A DNA stretch of 64,000 bases from Leuctra nigra (lineage: Eukaryota > Arthropoda > Insecta > Plecoptera > Leuctridae), in assembly GCA_934045905.1 (NCBI GenBank), contig OW203764.1, forward strand, positions 21,195,685 to 21,259,684, given 5' to 3'. The notes below the pieces were generated by a model. That model searched no databases. It saw only the letters and a list, made by a program, of their open reading frames with translations, and was not told the origin of the DNA. Numbering within the stretch: the stretch's first letter is position 1; each line of letters starts with the position of its first letter. Made by a program: the position numbers and the translations under genes. Shown here piece after piece: positions 12,401 to 26,254 of the stretch.

Positions 12401-15400
12401 AGAGCATATCGCAAAAACTGTGTGAAATTAGAATGTCACTCGCTACCGTGATAAAAGAAAGTGTCAGTATATTTAAAACTCGGTTGTTTCACTGAACGCG
12501 GGAGATTAGCGCAATTGATTGCCAAAAAACCCGCACGCAACGACCTCGACATTCACGCATCGAAACCGAGTAAGTGTCACACTGATAGGTGATAAGCATG
12601 CAGTGAAATTGAGATTTCCACCGCCCGTATTCTAATTGCAAGACTATCTACCAGACACCGACATAGCGCTCTAGTAAACACGTCATGCGTTCTTCTCAGT
12701 GGCTTGATAACACACGTGTTGTCTAGACAACATGACATTATGATGACATCAAGTAGGTAATGCAGCTCTTCCTGGAAATATATTGAATCTACAAAAAATG
12801 GCATTCATTTCGTGTAGTAAAACGGCCTCTTAGAAGAAATATGCTCAACAATGGATTTCAATATGTAGCTTTCAATGCTTGTTGCCATTATAGCCCTAAT
12901 CAACTGTTTAAAATTTAGCCGAGCATTGAAAAACTAGCCTCTAGTGGAATTTGGATAAAACCTATTAATCCTCCCCGAAATGAGCATTGAAGCTCTAACA
13001 TTAGTATAGCTAAATTAATTCTGATACCTTTTTTATATTTACTTGTGCTCCCAATCACTTGCTGTTGCTGTCATCGTTTATTATTGGATGAACATGTCAA
13101 GAATTAATTAGTTGCGTTTGCTATACATTGTGTTAATTAAAATCTATATGTATTACATTTAATTTTATATTTCTGCATGTATAAATTGGTTAGATGAAAA
13201 TGATTAACAAACGAACGGTTAATCCTGACGTCAGGATGATGTAATTGTGTTGAATGATTGGGATTCGCATTTTGGATTATTCAGGAACTTTAAAAAGCTT
13301 TTCGTTATTAGTATAATTACAGAAAAACTATAGGTTGCATTCTCCTTTCGGCATCCGTACAATCAGTCGCATAGATAATTGCATGCAAGCAAGCAAGGAA
13401 GCATGAGATATGGATTTAAAAACGATATATTATGATAATTAATTCCTAGGGTAACAGAAGCTGACAATTTTACAGTAATTTCTCCTCAAGTGCAATAACC
13501 ATACACAATACCAAATTACAGTCCCTGAGATTTGAGATTTGACTTCCGAACAACTTCTGACATACATAGGCGATATAAACTAGTGATAGGCAAGATCGAG
13601 GTTGATTTAGTCACATGAATATAATTTTAAAATACATTCATAAAACAATTGGAGATACAAAGATAACGAGTAACTTCTTTTAATGAGAAACTGGAGTTTT
13701 TGAAGAAATTCTAGTGGAGTCAGAATGGAATGAAGGGATATAAATTGACAAAAGATGCTAAACCAGGTACCTAATGAAGGGATACTCTCGTATGCAAATG
13801 CATGCTGTACGCATCTACATGTAAATGTAAGGCTACGTATATATCTTGAGGGAATCTGTTAGTTGTTGATCAAGCTGTGTGCTGTCAGGTGTGGAATACT
13901 CAACGACGCGAAGCATGTTGCGTCCTAGGCGCCACATACGGCGTCTCAGCAAGCAGACTGACAGCCAACGTCACACGTCAAACATGCTTCTTTATCATAA
14001 TCAAACATTGCCACTAACTCAGCTACCATGTGAAGAATGCTGTGATACGTGTTATTAATACTCGTATAGTGAATTAAATTAACTGTATGCACAAGCTAAA
14101 TATAACCCAGTCGTTACAAGCGATTTCGTAATAAGATGATACTTTGGCGGCATCAAAACTGCAAAAGTACGACATGAATAGAATAGGTACATACCTATCT
14201 ATACATATCTAAGTTGTTAAGGGTAATGTTCTTGTCAAAGATTTCGAACGCGGCAACAACGGCAATGCCATGTTAAAAAAAACATTCGATTCTATGAACG
14301 CTTGTCATATGGGGTTCAGATATGTTCTTATAATTAGATTATCTTGTTCCAAGCATATTAATCTGACAAAGATTTTGAAGATAATGATGACAATGCTAAA
14401 AAAAAGCCACACGATTGACATTATCAGTTCAATTGGACAGGCGGATCTATGTAGAGGTTGTTTGTTAAATTGTTAGTAATTATTCATCGTTTTTCTTCCG
14501 GCAACCCATGAATTCAAGGTCAAACGATCACATATTAGGCTATTTTTCAAACTAATAAAAAAGTATTCTTCTTTTTCTGTAGTGATATAAAGGATGAGAT
14601 ATTGGCATCAAAATAAATCAAGTATTTTTTGCATACTCCACAACATCCGCAAACATTACATACCGTTTCACATAAAAATTACTACACTGCATGTTTATAA
14701 CTGAAATATGCTAATATTCACATTGGCAAATAAGCATAGGGTAGATATGTTAGAGTCACGCTTCTTGCCATAAGAAAAAGTTCAAATTAACTTCCATGAC
14801 GATCGAGGAAGAATGTTGTATTATGAGTGTAGATAAGAAAGTAATATTTCAAGTGCCAATTAACGGTAATTACAAATCGAACAAGTAGTGTCTTCGCTTC
14901 TCGAGAAGGTCAGGTGGAGGAGCCGGGTTCAAAGCACGATCGCCACTCATTTCCTTCATGCCATCTCTGTTTTAAATCATTAGACCACGCAAACGCTGCG
15001 GTTAGGCGCATTTTTAACGAACAGTTAACGTCGAGTGGACACAGCTTTTTACATTTTTTACTCTAGAAGTGAGCGCAAGTTTTTGTCGGATTCAGTACGA
15101 GCAGGAATAATCGTAGAATTGGAAACAACGAATCCATCCTTCGTACAAGAGAAGAAAGAATCCCAGTTTGTCAATGAAAGAGGTAGAAGAATGAATGAAT
15201 GAATTTCAAAATACTGCTTGATAGTATCAATTCTGAATTCCGCTCGCTCCATGTGTTATTGCCTATTGTGCTTGTACGACACGTAGATTAATTTTCCATT
15301 CGATGAAAACTAAGAAGATTTCACAAACGGTCCGAACTACGAATGGAGGAAACTTTAAAATATCTGCATATGAACTCGTTCGCATTCTGTTCTCACTGCG

Positions 15401-16200
15401 TTTCTTCTATCAAACCACGAAATGAACACAAGACAGAAGGGTGAAATAACATTCATGAATTAAATCCATTTTTGGAGAAATGAGTTTTAAAAGACGAACA
15501 CACACAGTGTCACTATGACAGTTTGTCAAAAGACAACTTTGAAGTTCGGTATAAACCTGAATGGTAGAGCTTTCTGTTCTAAGTGGATGTCAACTAAAAA
15601 GCTCGTAAAACGTAAGAAACCCCAAGATATGAAACTATTTCATATGCAGATTGAAATCCCCGTCTCGTGATAAAGATATATATTACGATCCAGTTTCAAT
15701 CACGATTGAAACTTGCAGACTAAAGGAGTTAATACCCGCTGAATCTTGCGATTCCTAAAAATTCAGAAAATGCATTACCTAGCTATGGTTTGCACGTGAC
15801 ATTTTGGGACATTTAATCGCGTGTTTACCTGCGGATCAACTTCAAATTTTCGCAACATAGAGGTAAATTAATAATGTTTCTCCATGACTTAAAAAAAAAT
15901 AAAAAATAAATGTTTTTACCCTTGTTGAAAAGGGTTAAACGGGAGTAATTTATGGGTCCTTTTGCACCCTTGTCGCGAAACAACATCACACAAAATAAAA
16001 CATTTTCAACCATCCATCACAGATTTACTCTTTATCTATAATCTGTGAAATTTTGTAGACAATGGCCGCCCGTACGCATTTTTAAAACGTAGATTTCATC
16101 AAGTAAATTATAGACTCCGAACAGTTAATTCTCAGCTGATCAAATATCGGGCAACGGCCTCTGGATGCACTTGCTTTGCATACGCACGCGGTGCACCGCG
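12401..16200. other. No supported gene
   Basis: No convincing coding exon was found. Sites of interest: a possible further tRNA-like fragment at about 12500-12575 (GAGATTAGCGCAATTGATTG), a CRE-containing palindrome at 13222-13237, and a B-box-like GGGTTCAAAGC near 14927. Confidence 0.4.
13222..13237. promoter_or_regulatory. CRE-centred perfect palindrome
   Basis: The 16-bp perfect palindrome ATCCTGACGTCAGGAT contains the full cAMP-response-element core TGACGTCA, the known target of CREB/ATF-type bZIP dimers. Its location far from a recognised promoter makes regulatory use an inference. Confidence 0.3.
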
Positions 16201-16204
16201 GCAA

Positions 16205-16325
16205 GCAAGGTCAGTGTGGAGGTCAATGTTGACCTTGCTGACCGAGTCGTTGCACTGTTGACATGTCCTGCAAGTGGCCGAGTGACCAGGCGCCACGTGG
16301 GTGGAGGTTAAAGGTCGACCTTCAG
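16205..16325. promoter_or_regulatory. Cluster of nuclear-receptor-like half-sites with an E-box
   Basis: Within 120 bp there are AGGTCA at 16208-16213 and 16220-16225, its complement TGACCT at 16230-16235, a DR1-like AGGTTAAAGGTCG at 16305-16317, the palindrome AGGTCGACCT at 16312-16321 and a canonical E-box CACGTG at 16294-16299. AGGTCA is the known core of nuclear hormone receptor sites. A cis-regulatory role is inferred from the density only. Confidence 0.3.
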
Positions 16326-18329
16326 CTAGGATAAGTAACTGGTGTAAGTGCAAGATCGTTGCCATTTGCCATCATCAATAATAGGGGTTAAACTTCTGTT
16401 AACACTAACCTGTACCTAGGTTAATGTCTTCAAATCATAATTATTCCATACGCCGTTGTACAAAGAGTTGTTCTCTATATTATATTGCCATGGCAACCCA
16501 ATGGCATGTGACTTTGACTACTTATGAGTCACATACAGTTTTAGTGTGGTGATTTTCAAGATATTTAATTTATTGACGAATCGATTATTAATCTTCACTG
16601 ACGATTGGCAAAACCGAGTAATTTTACTTTACAAACAAAAAAATTTACATGTTCAATGAAAAAAACTACATAATACATAAAACTACAGGTAATAATTTCC
16701 ACAGGTGAAATTTGACCTCACATTTAATAGCGATTTTATAGCAAGGTGTGTCATATTTTCTCTTTGTGAAGAAGACTGTTTTCAACCTATTTTCGATTAG
16801 TTATTATAAATGGAGTGCTTCTTGCTCTTGTGGCGGCATCCACACCGGCAAATTAAAACACAATAATAATGTGGTGAAATAGGAGTTGGCTCCACATTCC
16901 TTCCGACCTTCCGGCAAACATAAATCATGGGCGTCTACTGAAATAGATCATATGATTTTCCCTATGAATGAAGAAATAAAGCGTGTTCGTTATTGTTGTT
17001 GCTTCTGCCAGAGGCCATGATCGCATGACCCCCGCCCACGACCTCACGAATACGCACTAAAAGCGTTGATAACTGTAGTTGAAAATAAATTTCGAATAAA
17101 ATCACATAATTACATCAATTTGCATACATGAGATTCACGATGAAAATGCCGCACCGGTAACTGAATAATAAAGAGTCGTGTAAACGTTATTTTGCACAGC
17201 CATGATTATTTGTGACAAAGTAGAGCCTGACAATACCTGCCTATGACAGCACCCTCTGTCAGTCAGTCACCGCAATACTCAAGAACACGATCACGAAATG
17301 TGTCATTGTCATGAGGAGCCAAACAGTAGATGTGTTTTCATGACATCTCAAAGACCAGGGGTCGAATTGCGGGATTTCTTTTATACTCATAAAAATTGAG
17401 GAGTGTAACGGGGGTCTGGGCTGGTTACCCCAACATGCTTTGCAGACAGCTTTTTGATTTTAAATTAATCACTCATCCCATTCTATTAGTAGTTTGAATT
17501 ACTAACGGGTTGAAATCACTGAAAATAATTATACTAGGAAAACGCTCTGTGTAACGCGTTGATAAGCGAGCACGGATACGTGCAAAACCTCGAACCATAA
17601 TTCCTTAAAAGCCGGCAATAATATACCTAAAACAACTGAAATCTAGAAGCACGATCCACTAAATTATATAAAAAATAGCTGAATTTGCTTCTCATTGCAA
17701 GTTATTGCAACAGTTATTGCAAGTCATTGCAACATGATACACACTCATGTGTATTTATTTCAGTATTTAGGTACGTAGGTATTATGGAATTATTATAAAT
17801 AAAAAATACAGAGATTCAAACCACAAAAAAGGCCATTATCTAAGTGCTAATATGAGCAAACATAATTTAAGAAACATTATCCAAACAGTTACTTGCCGTT
17901 CCGTATAAAAGAGCTTATTTCTTCTAGCACATTGCTTACCTAACACAAACCTAACACATTGTATCTGATACAAATGAAATAAATATTTCATAAACATAAT
18001 TTCAATTATCAACCAACCAATCTATTTCTACAATCAAGCAGACATTTCATCGGTCTACAAATAATTTGCTCAGCCTTTGAAAAGATTGGAAGTAAGACTG
18101 CATGTTAAAACTGTCATAAACAATAAATACCTATACCTATTAACTACATCTTCAAAAATAATAAAATAAACCCTAAGTATAACCTCGCATGTATTGCTTT
18201 AACTATTATCTAACCGCAAAGAAATAATTGTTACGTATTCAAACAATAATAGATAGACAGCTGCCTGCTTCCGAGTGTTTTGAATGGGGCGCATCGGGCG
18301 GCCGCAACGGACTCCTCGAACCTACAATG
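16326..18329. other. No supported gene
   Basis: AT-rich spacer with no domain-bearing frame. A short run at about 17696-17735 repeats the core ATTGCAA several times on the plus strand. Nothing else of note was seen. Confidence 0.4.
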
Positions 18330-18555
18330 CTATTTATATGGGAAAACGCGATTTTTTTTATTTGTGAACGGATCTTTCTCAAAAACTATACAGGTCTAAG
18401 TTAGTATGAGATGAAGGTGTGTGCAAAATTTCAGATCGATACATTGACCGGTGCGGCCTGGGTTGAACCAGCAAAAAAAAAAAAAAACACACACACACAG
18501 AGAAAGTGCCGCAAGAGTCAAGTGGAGACGCTCGCTCCGCTCGCTTAAAAAAAAA
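18330..18555 (-). repeat. Dispersed repeat, copy A
   Basis: Read on the minus strand, this begins TAAGCGAGCGGAGCGAGCG, runs through GGCAC..TTTCTCTGTG and a T-rich stretch, then reaches GATCTGAAATTTTGCACAC. The same order of motifs occurs at 58.0 kb, and the last block recurs at 60.0 kb and, diverged, at 62.8 kb. An A-run and a (CA)n tract sit in the middle. It carries no protein frame and its transposon class is undetermined. Confidence 0.5.
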
Positions 18556-21500
18556 GATCCTTACTGACTAATAATTGCTTTGGGGGTCGTGTGGTTAGTA
18601 AAGCATTGTGATGCCCCCTCCCCCTCCCCACATATTTGGACCACATCAGATTCAGATACGAGCGTGCAAAACGAGCACCAATATCAAAATCGATCGTAGA
18701 TTAATTTGCCTTTATAATAGTATACTTTGCTTATAGATGTTGTATGTAATACAATCCGAATATTTTACCGAGAACAACATGATCAAGAAAGATTATAGGG
18801 ATGGTCAGTAGCACCATTAGGACAATTCACCTTGCACCACTTTATTTCATTTTATTTTTTAAACACAACCCATTACCCCCCCCCCCCCCCTTATTATGAT
18901 ATTCGATAGTATAATAACCCGCTTATGCCCAATGCGACGACAATTTAAATATAAGAAGGGTCACTTTTTCTCGCCCGAAAACTGTGCTAATGCTGATGTA
19001 ATTCACGGCAAATGAGTCTCGTTTTAGTCGAGACAAATTCATTGGCAATCTTCGAATAATGGGATCGCAACTGTAACATTCCAGGCCAGTTTCTAACCAG
19101 CCGAATACAATTACTTTTGTTTCAAGACTTGGAACCCTCGGTTTTATTACTTCCTCGGCAATTTGTCTAAACTGTAGTCTCCTAGTTAGTACGTGACGAG
19201 GTAATCTCAGATGGTCGGAGTAAGACGTAAGACGCAGGTCATAACAATCATGCATGAAACAATGCAGCTAGGATATCTAGGCAGGGTACAAGAACGAATA
19301 CGAAAACGGAGAAAGGAATGTTTCCGAAATTGAGGCAAACTTATTCCGTTTATAAAGGCAATGGAATATTTAGAAAATAAAAATCGGAGAAAGCGCAAGA
19401 CAAAAGCCGATTTGATGATTTATTGGATTTGTTGATTTGATTTCGTTTGTCCTGAAATTGCTGATAACCTTTATTTCTACAAGTCGCAGAACTAGCAAAT
19501 GTTTGCAAAGTGACTTGACTTTTTATAACTAGGTATTTTTAAAATCTTATGCGATGGAAGTATTGATTAAAAGATGGAAGTGATAATGATATTACGACTA
19601 CGTTATACATATGAATGATCGCTGGTTATATTATTAGTATTAGAAACGGATCCACCGAAAATACTGCATTCTGAAGTTTTCAATCACTTAAAATTGAATT
19701 ATTCTTCAGTTACTACAAAAGTGATGATAATGTCTTCCGTTTCTCGATCTTCAGAAACTACGAGCCATGTAACTCAATCGTCCCGCATTATTTCATAGGA
19801 ATGTGATATGTTATTCTTGTTCAATAGAATTATCACACTGCTTTCTGGCTTCACTTGTCAAATATGTCAATCCGCAAATTTGTGGCAAAACGTACTGAAA
19901 AAAAACGAAACTCCTCTATTTGCTAAAAACAAGTTAGCGGAACGAGTTTAGTGTTATAATATTTATATTCAGTGATTTCCTACCAAGCTTGGTACCGAAA
20001 CCGCACGCGAAAAACAACAAGCCGAACCGAGTGTCGTGCTGAAGCCAAATGTTATGCATGCCAGAATCGAAGAAATTGACATTATTAAATTTAGGACGAA
20101 TATATTACAAAAGTTCTCATTAGAAATCAGGACATACGTACTTTCCACTTCTTTTCAATATTTTATTTTTAATAGGGCTAGGAAAAAATATGACAAATGG
20201 CCAACACATCTTAGCCTTAATTACATACAGGTGAAAGCATTATAAAAACAGTTGCTGCAAAAGATGACTTGTATTACAATTGTGATGAATATGTATGAGG
20301 ACCAATTCACGACAAATTACTGACACTTCTCATCTTAGATCATTTAAATATATAGTCTGCAGCACAATAATGTGTACAATTATTCTGTTCTAATGATACC
20401 TAAATAACCTTATAATTTGGACAAAACATAATGACAACCCTCACTATTATTAGGGCATACAGATATTTGCATGAAAGGACGTGGGTAATGTATAATCACA
20501 GGCTGTCAACCAGTGATATAATTTATTTCACTATCGGGAAACATTCCAAAATTCCAATATTCATATCAAATTTACCGCCATACAGTATTTTTCTTCTATC
20601 CTCCACACAAAGAAGGCCGTGATAGTAAAATCTTTCAAACTCGAAACATTCTAAAACATTCAAACATTTATCTCCATGTAGAATTTGTCCTGAAGGCTGT
20701 GAACGTTTGATATTAATTGGAAGGCCATTCAAATCTAACATTCCAAACAATGCGAACTATACCGCCACCGCCTTGTACTTGTAGTATTTTTCTTCCACCT
20801 TCCACGTAATGCCGGCTCCGATTGGATGATTCACTACGGCGATGAATGAAGGAGCATCGCAAGGCCATGAGCAGCAAATGATGAAGGAGGTAATCTCTCA
20901 CCATCTTACTCACTCATCCGAGTCTTCCGCGTTCGGCCGAGACAAAAACACAGCGACTTCTTAGACCAAACCGTGTCTTATCGTATTTAACCATCATAAT
21001 GATGATTGCAGATCGCCAAATCAGTGAAGATTCCATTGCAGAAACACCGGGTCACAGCTTCGACACCGAAGTTGTGAAATATCGGATTGAAAGAAACGCG
21101 AAACTGTATTGATATAAATGGTAACCTTTTTAAGTGTGTGCCATACCAAAACATCGCCAATTTCGAAATGTTGAAAATTAAAAGAAAATTATAATCTGAT
21201 ATGGAAAGGACTGCCTTTTCAAAATAGCAGAAACTCAAATTTTCAAAGGTCAGATTTTGTTCTCGATCACATTATTAAGATTTTTAACCTGGCTTACGGC
21301 AGTGTTAATCAATAGGAATCCTGCTCGTGACGTCACAGTGGTAGAAAAATGGAGGCTGCTATGGTAGGGGAAATGTGTCAAAGCTCAAAACAATAGCAAT
21401 AAATCATATTTATCAGATGAATATTTAACTTGGACATGTGTAAAGATAAATATTGCGTATTATTATTAGCTTGTACTTACTTAAATATCTTTCTTTCACA

Positions 21501-24500
21501 AGTAATCACTCAAAATATGAGATTTGGATTGCCGCTGTCAGATTTGTTTTTCCCTATACTTTTGTATAGGTAACTATGGCAACCTTTTCTCACGCAGGAT
21601 GCCTATATAATATGTACTCTGTATTATAATCTAACGAAAATAAATAAAAGAAAAGAAAGAGGGAAAAAATGCTGTCGCACCCCCTGAGAAAACGTTTGGG
21701 CAAGGTCATTCGTTTTAATGCAATTTTGAGGTATAATAAATGCGATTTCTTTCGAAAATCTATGACATTTCAAATGCAAATTAGTTACATACTTAAGTCT
21801 ATAGAACAGAAAGTCTTTAAAAGAGATTAACGTAAACATACAATTTTACAACAATCTGGCGCGATTTTCTTTTCTAAACTCATATTTTAGATTAACTTTC
21901 TGTTATTTTTAAATTGTATGTAAAGTGATAGTCATCGTGTGAGAGTTGCGTGTAATGTATTGTCAGTGAGATTCGTTAGCTCATAACTCGTTAACAATAG
22001 ACGTACGTACGTGATTCTTCTTCTTCATATTCAGTGAGAGAGCCAGTGGTCATTGGCCAGTGCAAAGCCGCTGGGAGTTATTACCTTTGTGTACACAAGA
22101 AATCTCGCCAATTGACAGCAAAAAATAACTTAGAGGTTTCGTGGAAGTAAGGAGGTCATCTCGCTTCAAAATTCTGATAAATGCGCCAGGAAAGAAAAAT
22201 GAGATATAAATCTCTGGCTAACGAAGATGTACACCACAAAAACATCATGTACAGCATACAGTCTACAGACCTTTGAAGATCTAGGAGACGTAATAAAAAA
22301 ATTAAATGTGGTGATTTTCTTATCTCCAAGCCGAAAGATTTTCTGATGAGTTGTCAGTCATTAAATTGGCAAATTTTTATTTTTAATTCTAAAATTATTT
22401 AATAACTGGGTTCATTCATTACCCCCATGGCCTTATATTCATGTTAGCCTAAAATAAGGGGTTCTACGTAAATTGAAGGTATGATAAAAGTTTCGAGAAT
22501 ATACCATTCAAATTGACTCGATCGTTATTTTTACCATCAAAATAATAATTTAGCAAATCAAAACATTTGGTCCACACAATTATTAAACTACTCGCAAATA
22601 TAAAAAATTTACTTCCTCAATTAATGATGCTTCTCGCATATCATTGGCAAACACGTGACCCACAATGCATTACTTTGCCGGAGCAATTTAAACCCGAACT
22701 CTCAAGATATTCAGCCAACATAAATCTTGGGTTGCATTTTCTTTTCAAGTAATCATTCGTGGTTTCGCCCACTTGGTTATTCCACCTCAAAAAGTGGTCA
22801 TACACAGAATACAGTTGACGTAAAGAAGTCATTTTGTTTCCCCACCTATCCACGTAAAACCCAACATCACACTCAGTCACAATGGTCACGTGACACTGTC
22901 GTGGCCGAGGACTTAAGATCTGCACCCGGACTCAGATCCGCATCCCATTGTTGCACCGCATGTCCAGGTTGAATGACTGAACCGATTGTTGTAACAAGAA
23001 CGCCACATCTCCCGAGGAGATGAAACCAAGATTGACGTATTGACGCATACCATTCAACTCTAACATCGATATGAGACAGAATAATTGAGGAAGAAATTCG
23101 AACCAATTTGTCCGTCCCGCCATCTTCGCGTGTACATTGTCATGAATGGACGCTTTTTTGGGTAGAAAAAACCTCGCGAACTGAATTGAAAAGAATAATG
23201 ACTCCTCTACAACTGACGTACAGCCTGAAGACTACTTTGTTTTCCGATTTTGTTGGCACGAGAGAATGAACTTGGAATCGGGGCATCCACCGTAAAACAC
23301 ATGTGATCGATCTGGTGTGCGATGTCGGAAGAAAAGCGATCACGACGCGGAATCGATGGAGTATCGACTATCGAGGCAGTGGAGAGCAAGGTGAGATATA
23401 TGCGCGATGAGAACGAACATGGATGTGAATCGCGCGGCTAGCACATTCGTGCTGCACAAGCTAGCTCTCCATGTAGTCCCCGCTCGAGACCATCGATACA
23501 TGTACAGACAACAGAAATAATTCTATTTCATTTCTTTTTTCAAACTTTACTATCTGTAGCGATCTGTAATGGAGATATTATCCACACAAAAAGGTTCCAT
23601 TCTTGGAATATTCGTGCGTTTAAATATGTTAACTGAAACTTTCAACAACTTAAAGCTGTAAAAAGCATAAATATGTCCCTTCTCTCGTAGTAGGCAATGC
23701 AAAAATGCATAAAATGCATAAAATGCACAAATCGTGATATTTTATTTCTCGGCATAATTTCTATTAAAAAAATGCAATACATTCATGAGAACAAATTCTC
23801 GAAACAAACCCGTATGGGAAAAAGTAACTCTCTTAATTCCAAACCGATTGAGAGTTGAAACTATTCAGCTGATGTGATGAAGCATGATTTTACACAATAA
23901 AACCCGAGACCCGATCAAAACCCGTGTGTTGTGTAAAACCTCATGAGACTGTTTGAAACCTCGGGACTGTCAACTGCCATCAGAAAGCGCGGGAATTTCG
24001 CTGCATTCGATCGCAAAGCTCCACCATGGAAACCTCTCTTCGTCCGCAGAGGTGTAAAGTGGTGCTCGCTACACGGTTATAGTAGGCAGCTTTTAACTCA
24101 GCAATAAAACATACATTTCGTGAATCAGAAATTAACTGCGAGTCACGAATAGAGAAATATGTCGCAAAAGTCTGCTAGGAGTTCAAAACGTGCGCCCCTC
24201 AATACACATTTAAAAATCTTACCGTAGAATTCTTGTTTTTTCTTCTGAATTTACGAAACGCCCACCAACTGTATTCTACCTGTTTGATACACTAACCGAT
24301 TTATAATGTTAATAGCATTTAATCATTCTACAAGGAGGATTAGTTTGTAAAAAATAACTGATTTAATTACGATAAAACGGTAAACGATATTAAAATTTAA
24401 AACAGAAAAACAGCTGAACTGTGAAGTAACACGAAAACTACAGAAAATGTTAGGCTAATATCATTGAAATTTGAACCATTGCTAATTTATAAATAATTAA

Positions 24501-24636
24501 TATTTGTCGTAGTTTATTATAGTGAGCACTTCTATTTATAGGTATATTAGTTGGCTAATGGCGACGGGTGGGAACGAGGCCGTCGTGTAACATAATTGCC
24601 TTGACTGAGAAAAACACGAACATACCTCATGTAGGT
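18556..24636. other. No supported gene
   Basis: Short frames on both strands (the longest about 110 codons, minus, 18923-19255) lack domain patterns. A 15-base C tract lies at 18876-18890 and a perfect GTGACGTCAC site at 21327-21336. A short run of ATGCATAAA-like repeats occurs near 23700-23730. Confidence 0.4.
21327..21336. promoter_or_regulatory. Full CRE palindrome
   Basis: GTGACGTCAC is a perfect 10-bp palindrome containing the CREB/ATF core. It is the second full-length CRE in the gene-poor region. Function is inferred. Confidence 0.25.
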
Positions 24637-24712
24637 AGACTGGGGACAGGAATTGAACCCGGGACATCTGGAGTGCAAGTCCAGAGCGTTATGCCCCAGC
24701 TAGCTTGTTCGT
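24637..24712 (-). repeat. tRNA-like sequence (SINE head or tRNA relic)
   Basis: On the minus strand the A-box-like TAGCTAGCTGGGGCATAACGC is followed by a perfect five-pair anticodon-like arm (CTGGA, loop CTTGCAC, TCCAG; anticodon TGC if real) and a B-box CCCGGGTTCAATTCC. The T-stem is imperfect and no good acceptor stem was found, so a decayed tRNA or a tRNA-derived SINE is more likely than a functional tRNA-Ala. Confidence 0.45.
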
Positions 24713-25497
24713 CTTATAAATAACCTTCTTAAAACGAAACAACATAGCTATGGTAATAAATAATTACAATTTAGATCTGAAATATATGCAAGACAATACT
24801 TGGTGCAGTGTGCAGTCTAGAATGTTGCTTTAAATTACCGTTGAAACGCAAGTGCAGCCACGATCTACCTGAGAGCTGTAGTCAAGTATCGGGACACAAT
24901 TACACAAATACTGATAAGATCGACGAGCTCTTCGCATGAGCGTCACTCATGCCGATCATGTTGCTTGGAGAGTGCATCTGAGGTTCAGTGGGACACCACC
25001 CGACTTGCAACACTTCCAGGAGTCGCTGATAACGGCGCAGATACGTGCGCTTGCGGTAACAATATTATAATTATAGTTAGCGAAGTTGAATTGCCAACTT
25101 GTTATTTCCATTAGCTACTTCATTTTATTGACTTGAGTGAGGCACGAATTATACGAATTTAAAAAACTCCATTTTCGAACATTCATTCACCGTTCTTTTA
25201 ATCACTCACTAACAGTTTCTAAAACATGACTTTCGGTAGATGAGTTCGATAAAAAAAAATCGATCAAGGTTGAAATCCATAATATCGATAAAGAAGAATA
25301 ACCGAACACAATAAAAAGTGTAGTTTGTCAGTAAAACTGAAAAAGAACGGTAATCTCTCTAACAGATTCCCTCGTGAACTACTTTCGACTGAAAAATAAC
25401 GACACCACACATCGCGTCAGGTTTCCATAACAACAATAATTCCATCACGTATAGCGCAAGATTTATTCCCCTGCAGTCTCGATCATGAGTCGGTGAT
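24713..25497. other. No supported gene
   Basis: AT-rich spacer between a tRNA-like relic and a satellite array. No frame or repeat stands out. Confidence 0.4.
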
Positions 25498-26254
25498 TTG
25501 CATAGGACATAATCTGCCGGCGTCCACGGCTATGCATCACGGTGCACTAATGGCAACACATATGTGGAACAATAACGCGTGCCCGGCACAGCTGCATAAT
25601 GCATGGTGCATACGCGCATTGAACTCTCTGTGAAGGGTTTTTATCAAGGAGTAGGCGCAATACTGGTGGAATCATGTGTTGTAATGTTGCATAGGACATA
25701 ATCTGCCGGCGTCCACGGCTATGCATCACGGTGCACTAATCGCAACACATATGTGGAACAATAACGCGTGCCCGGCACAGCTGCATAATGCATGGTGCAT
25801 ACGCGCATTGAACTCTCTGTGAAGGGTTTTTATCAAGGAGTAGGCGCAATACTGGTGGAATCATGTGTTGTAATGTTGCATAGGACATAATCTGCCGGCG
25901 TCCACGGCTATGCATCACAGTGCACTAATCGCAACACATATGTGGAACAATAACGCGTGCCCGGCACAGCTGCATAACGCATGGTGCATACGCGCATTGA
26001 ACTCTCTGTGAAGGGTTTTTAACAAGGAGTAGGCGCAATACTGGTGGAATCATGTGTTGTAATGTTGCATAGGACATAATCTGCCGGCGTCCACGGTTAT
26101 GCATCACGGTGCACTAATCGCAACACATATGTGGAACAATAACGCGTGCCCGGCACAGCTGCATAACGCATGGTGCATACGCGCATTGAACTCTCTGTGA
26201 AGGGTTTTTATCAAGGAGTAGGCGCAATACGGGTGGAATCAAGTGTTGTAATGT
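25498..26254. repeat. Tandem array, four copies of a 189-bp unit
   Basis: Units run 25498-25686, 25687-25875, 25876-26064 and 26065-26253, each beginning TTGCATAGGACATAATCTGC. They differ at only a handful of positions; the fourth is the most diverged at its end. The unit holds the short palindromes ACATATGT and TGCATGGTGCA. Because 189 is a multiple of three, a 60-codon minus-strand frame recurs in the first three units, but a stop interrupts it each time, so it is probably not coding. This looks like a small, recently amplified satellite. Confidence 0.9.

Noticed and set aside
16132..16365. 77-codon minus-strand Cys/His-containing frame
   Set aside because: Too short, no zinc-finger spacing, no splice context. 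The regulatory-site reading of the same DNA is at least as likely.
24637..24712. Functional tRNA-Ala (TGC)
   Set aside because: The anticodon arm is perfect but the T-stem is mismatched and no seven-pair acceptor stem was found.
25547..26107. Recurring 60-codon minus-strand frames as a repeated protein
   Set aside because: They exist because the satellite unit is 189 bp, a multiple of three. Each is closed by a stop and there is no sign of coding constraint.
25498..26254. CRISPR array
   Set aside because: The genome is eukaryotic and the units are long, contiguous and without spacers.
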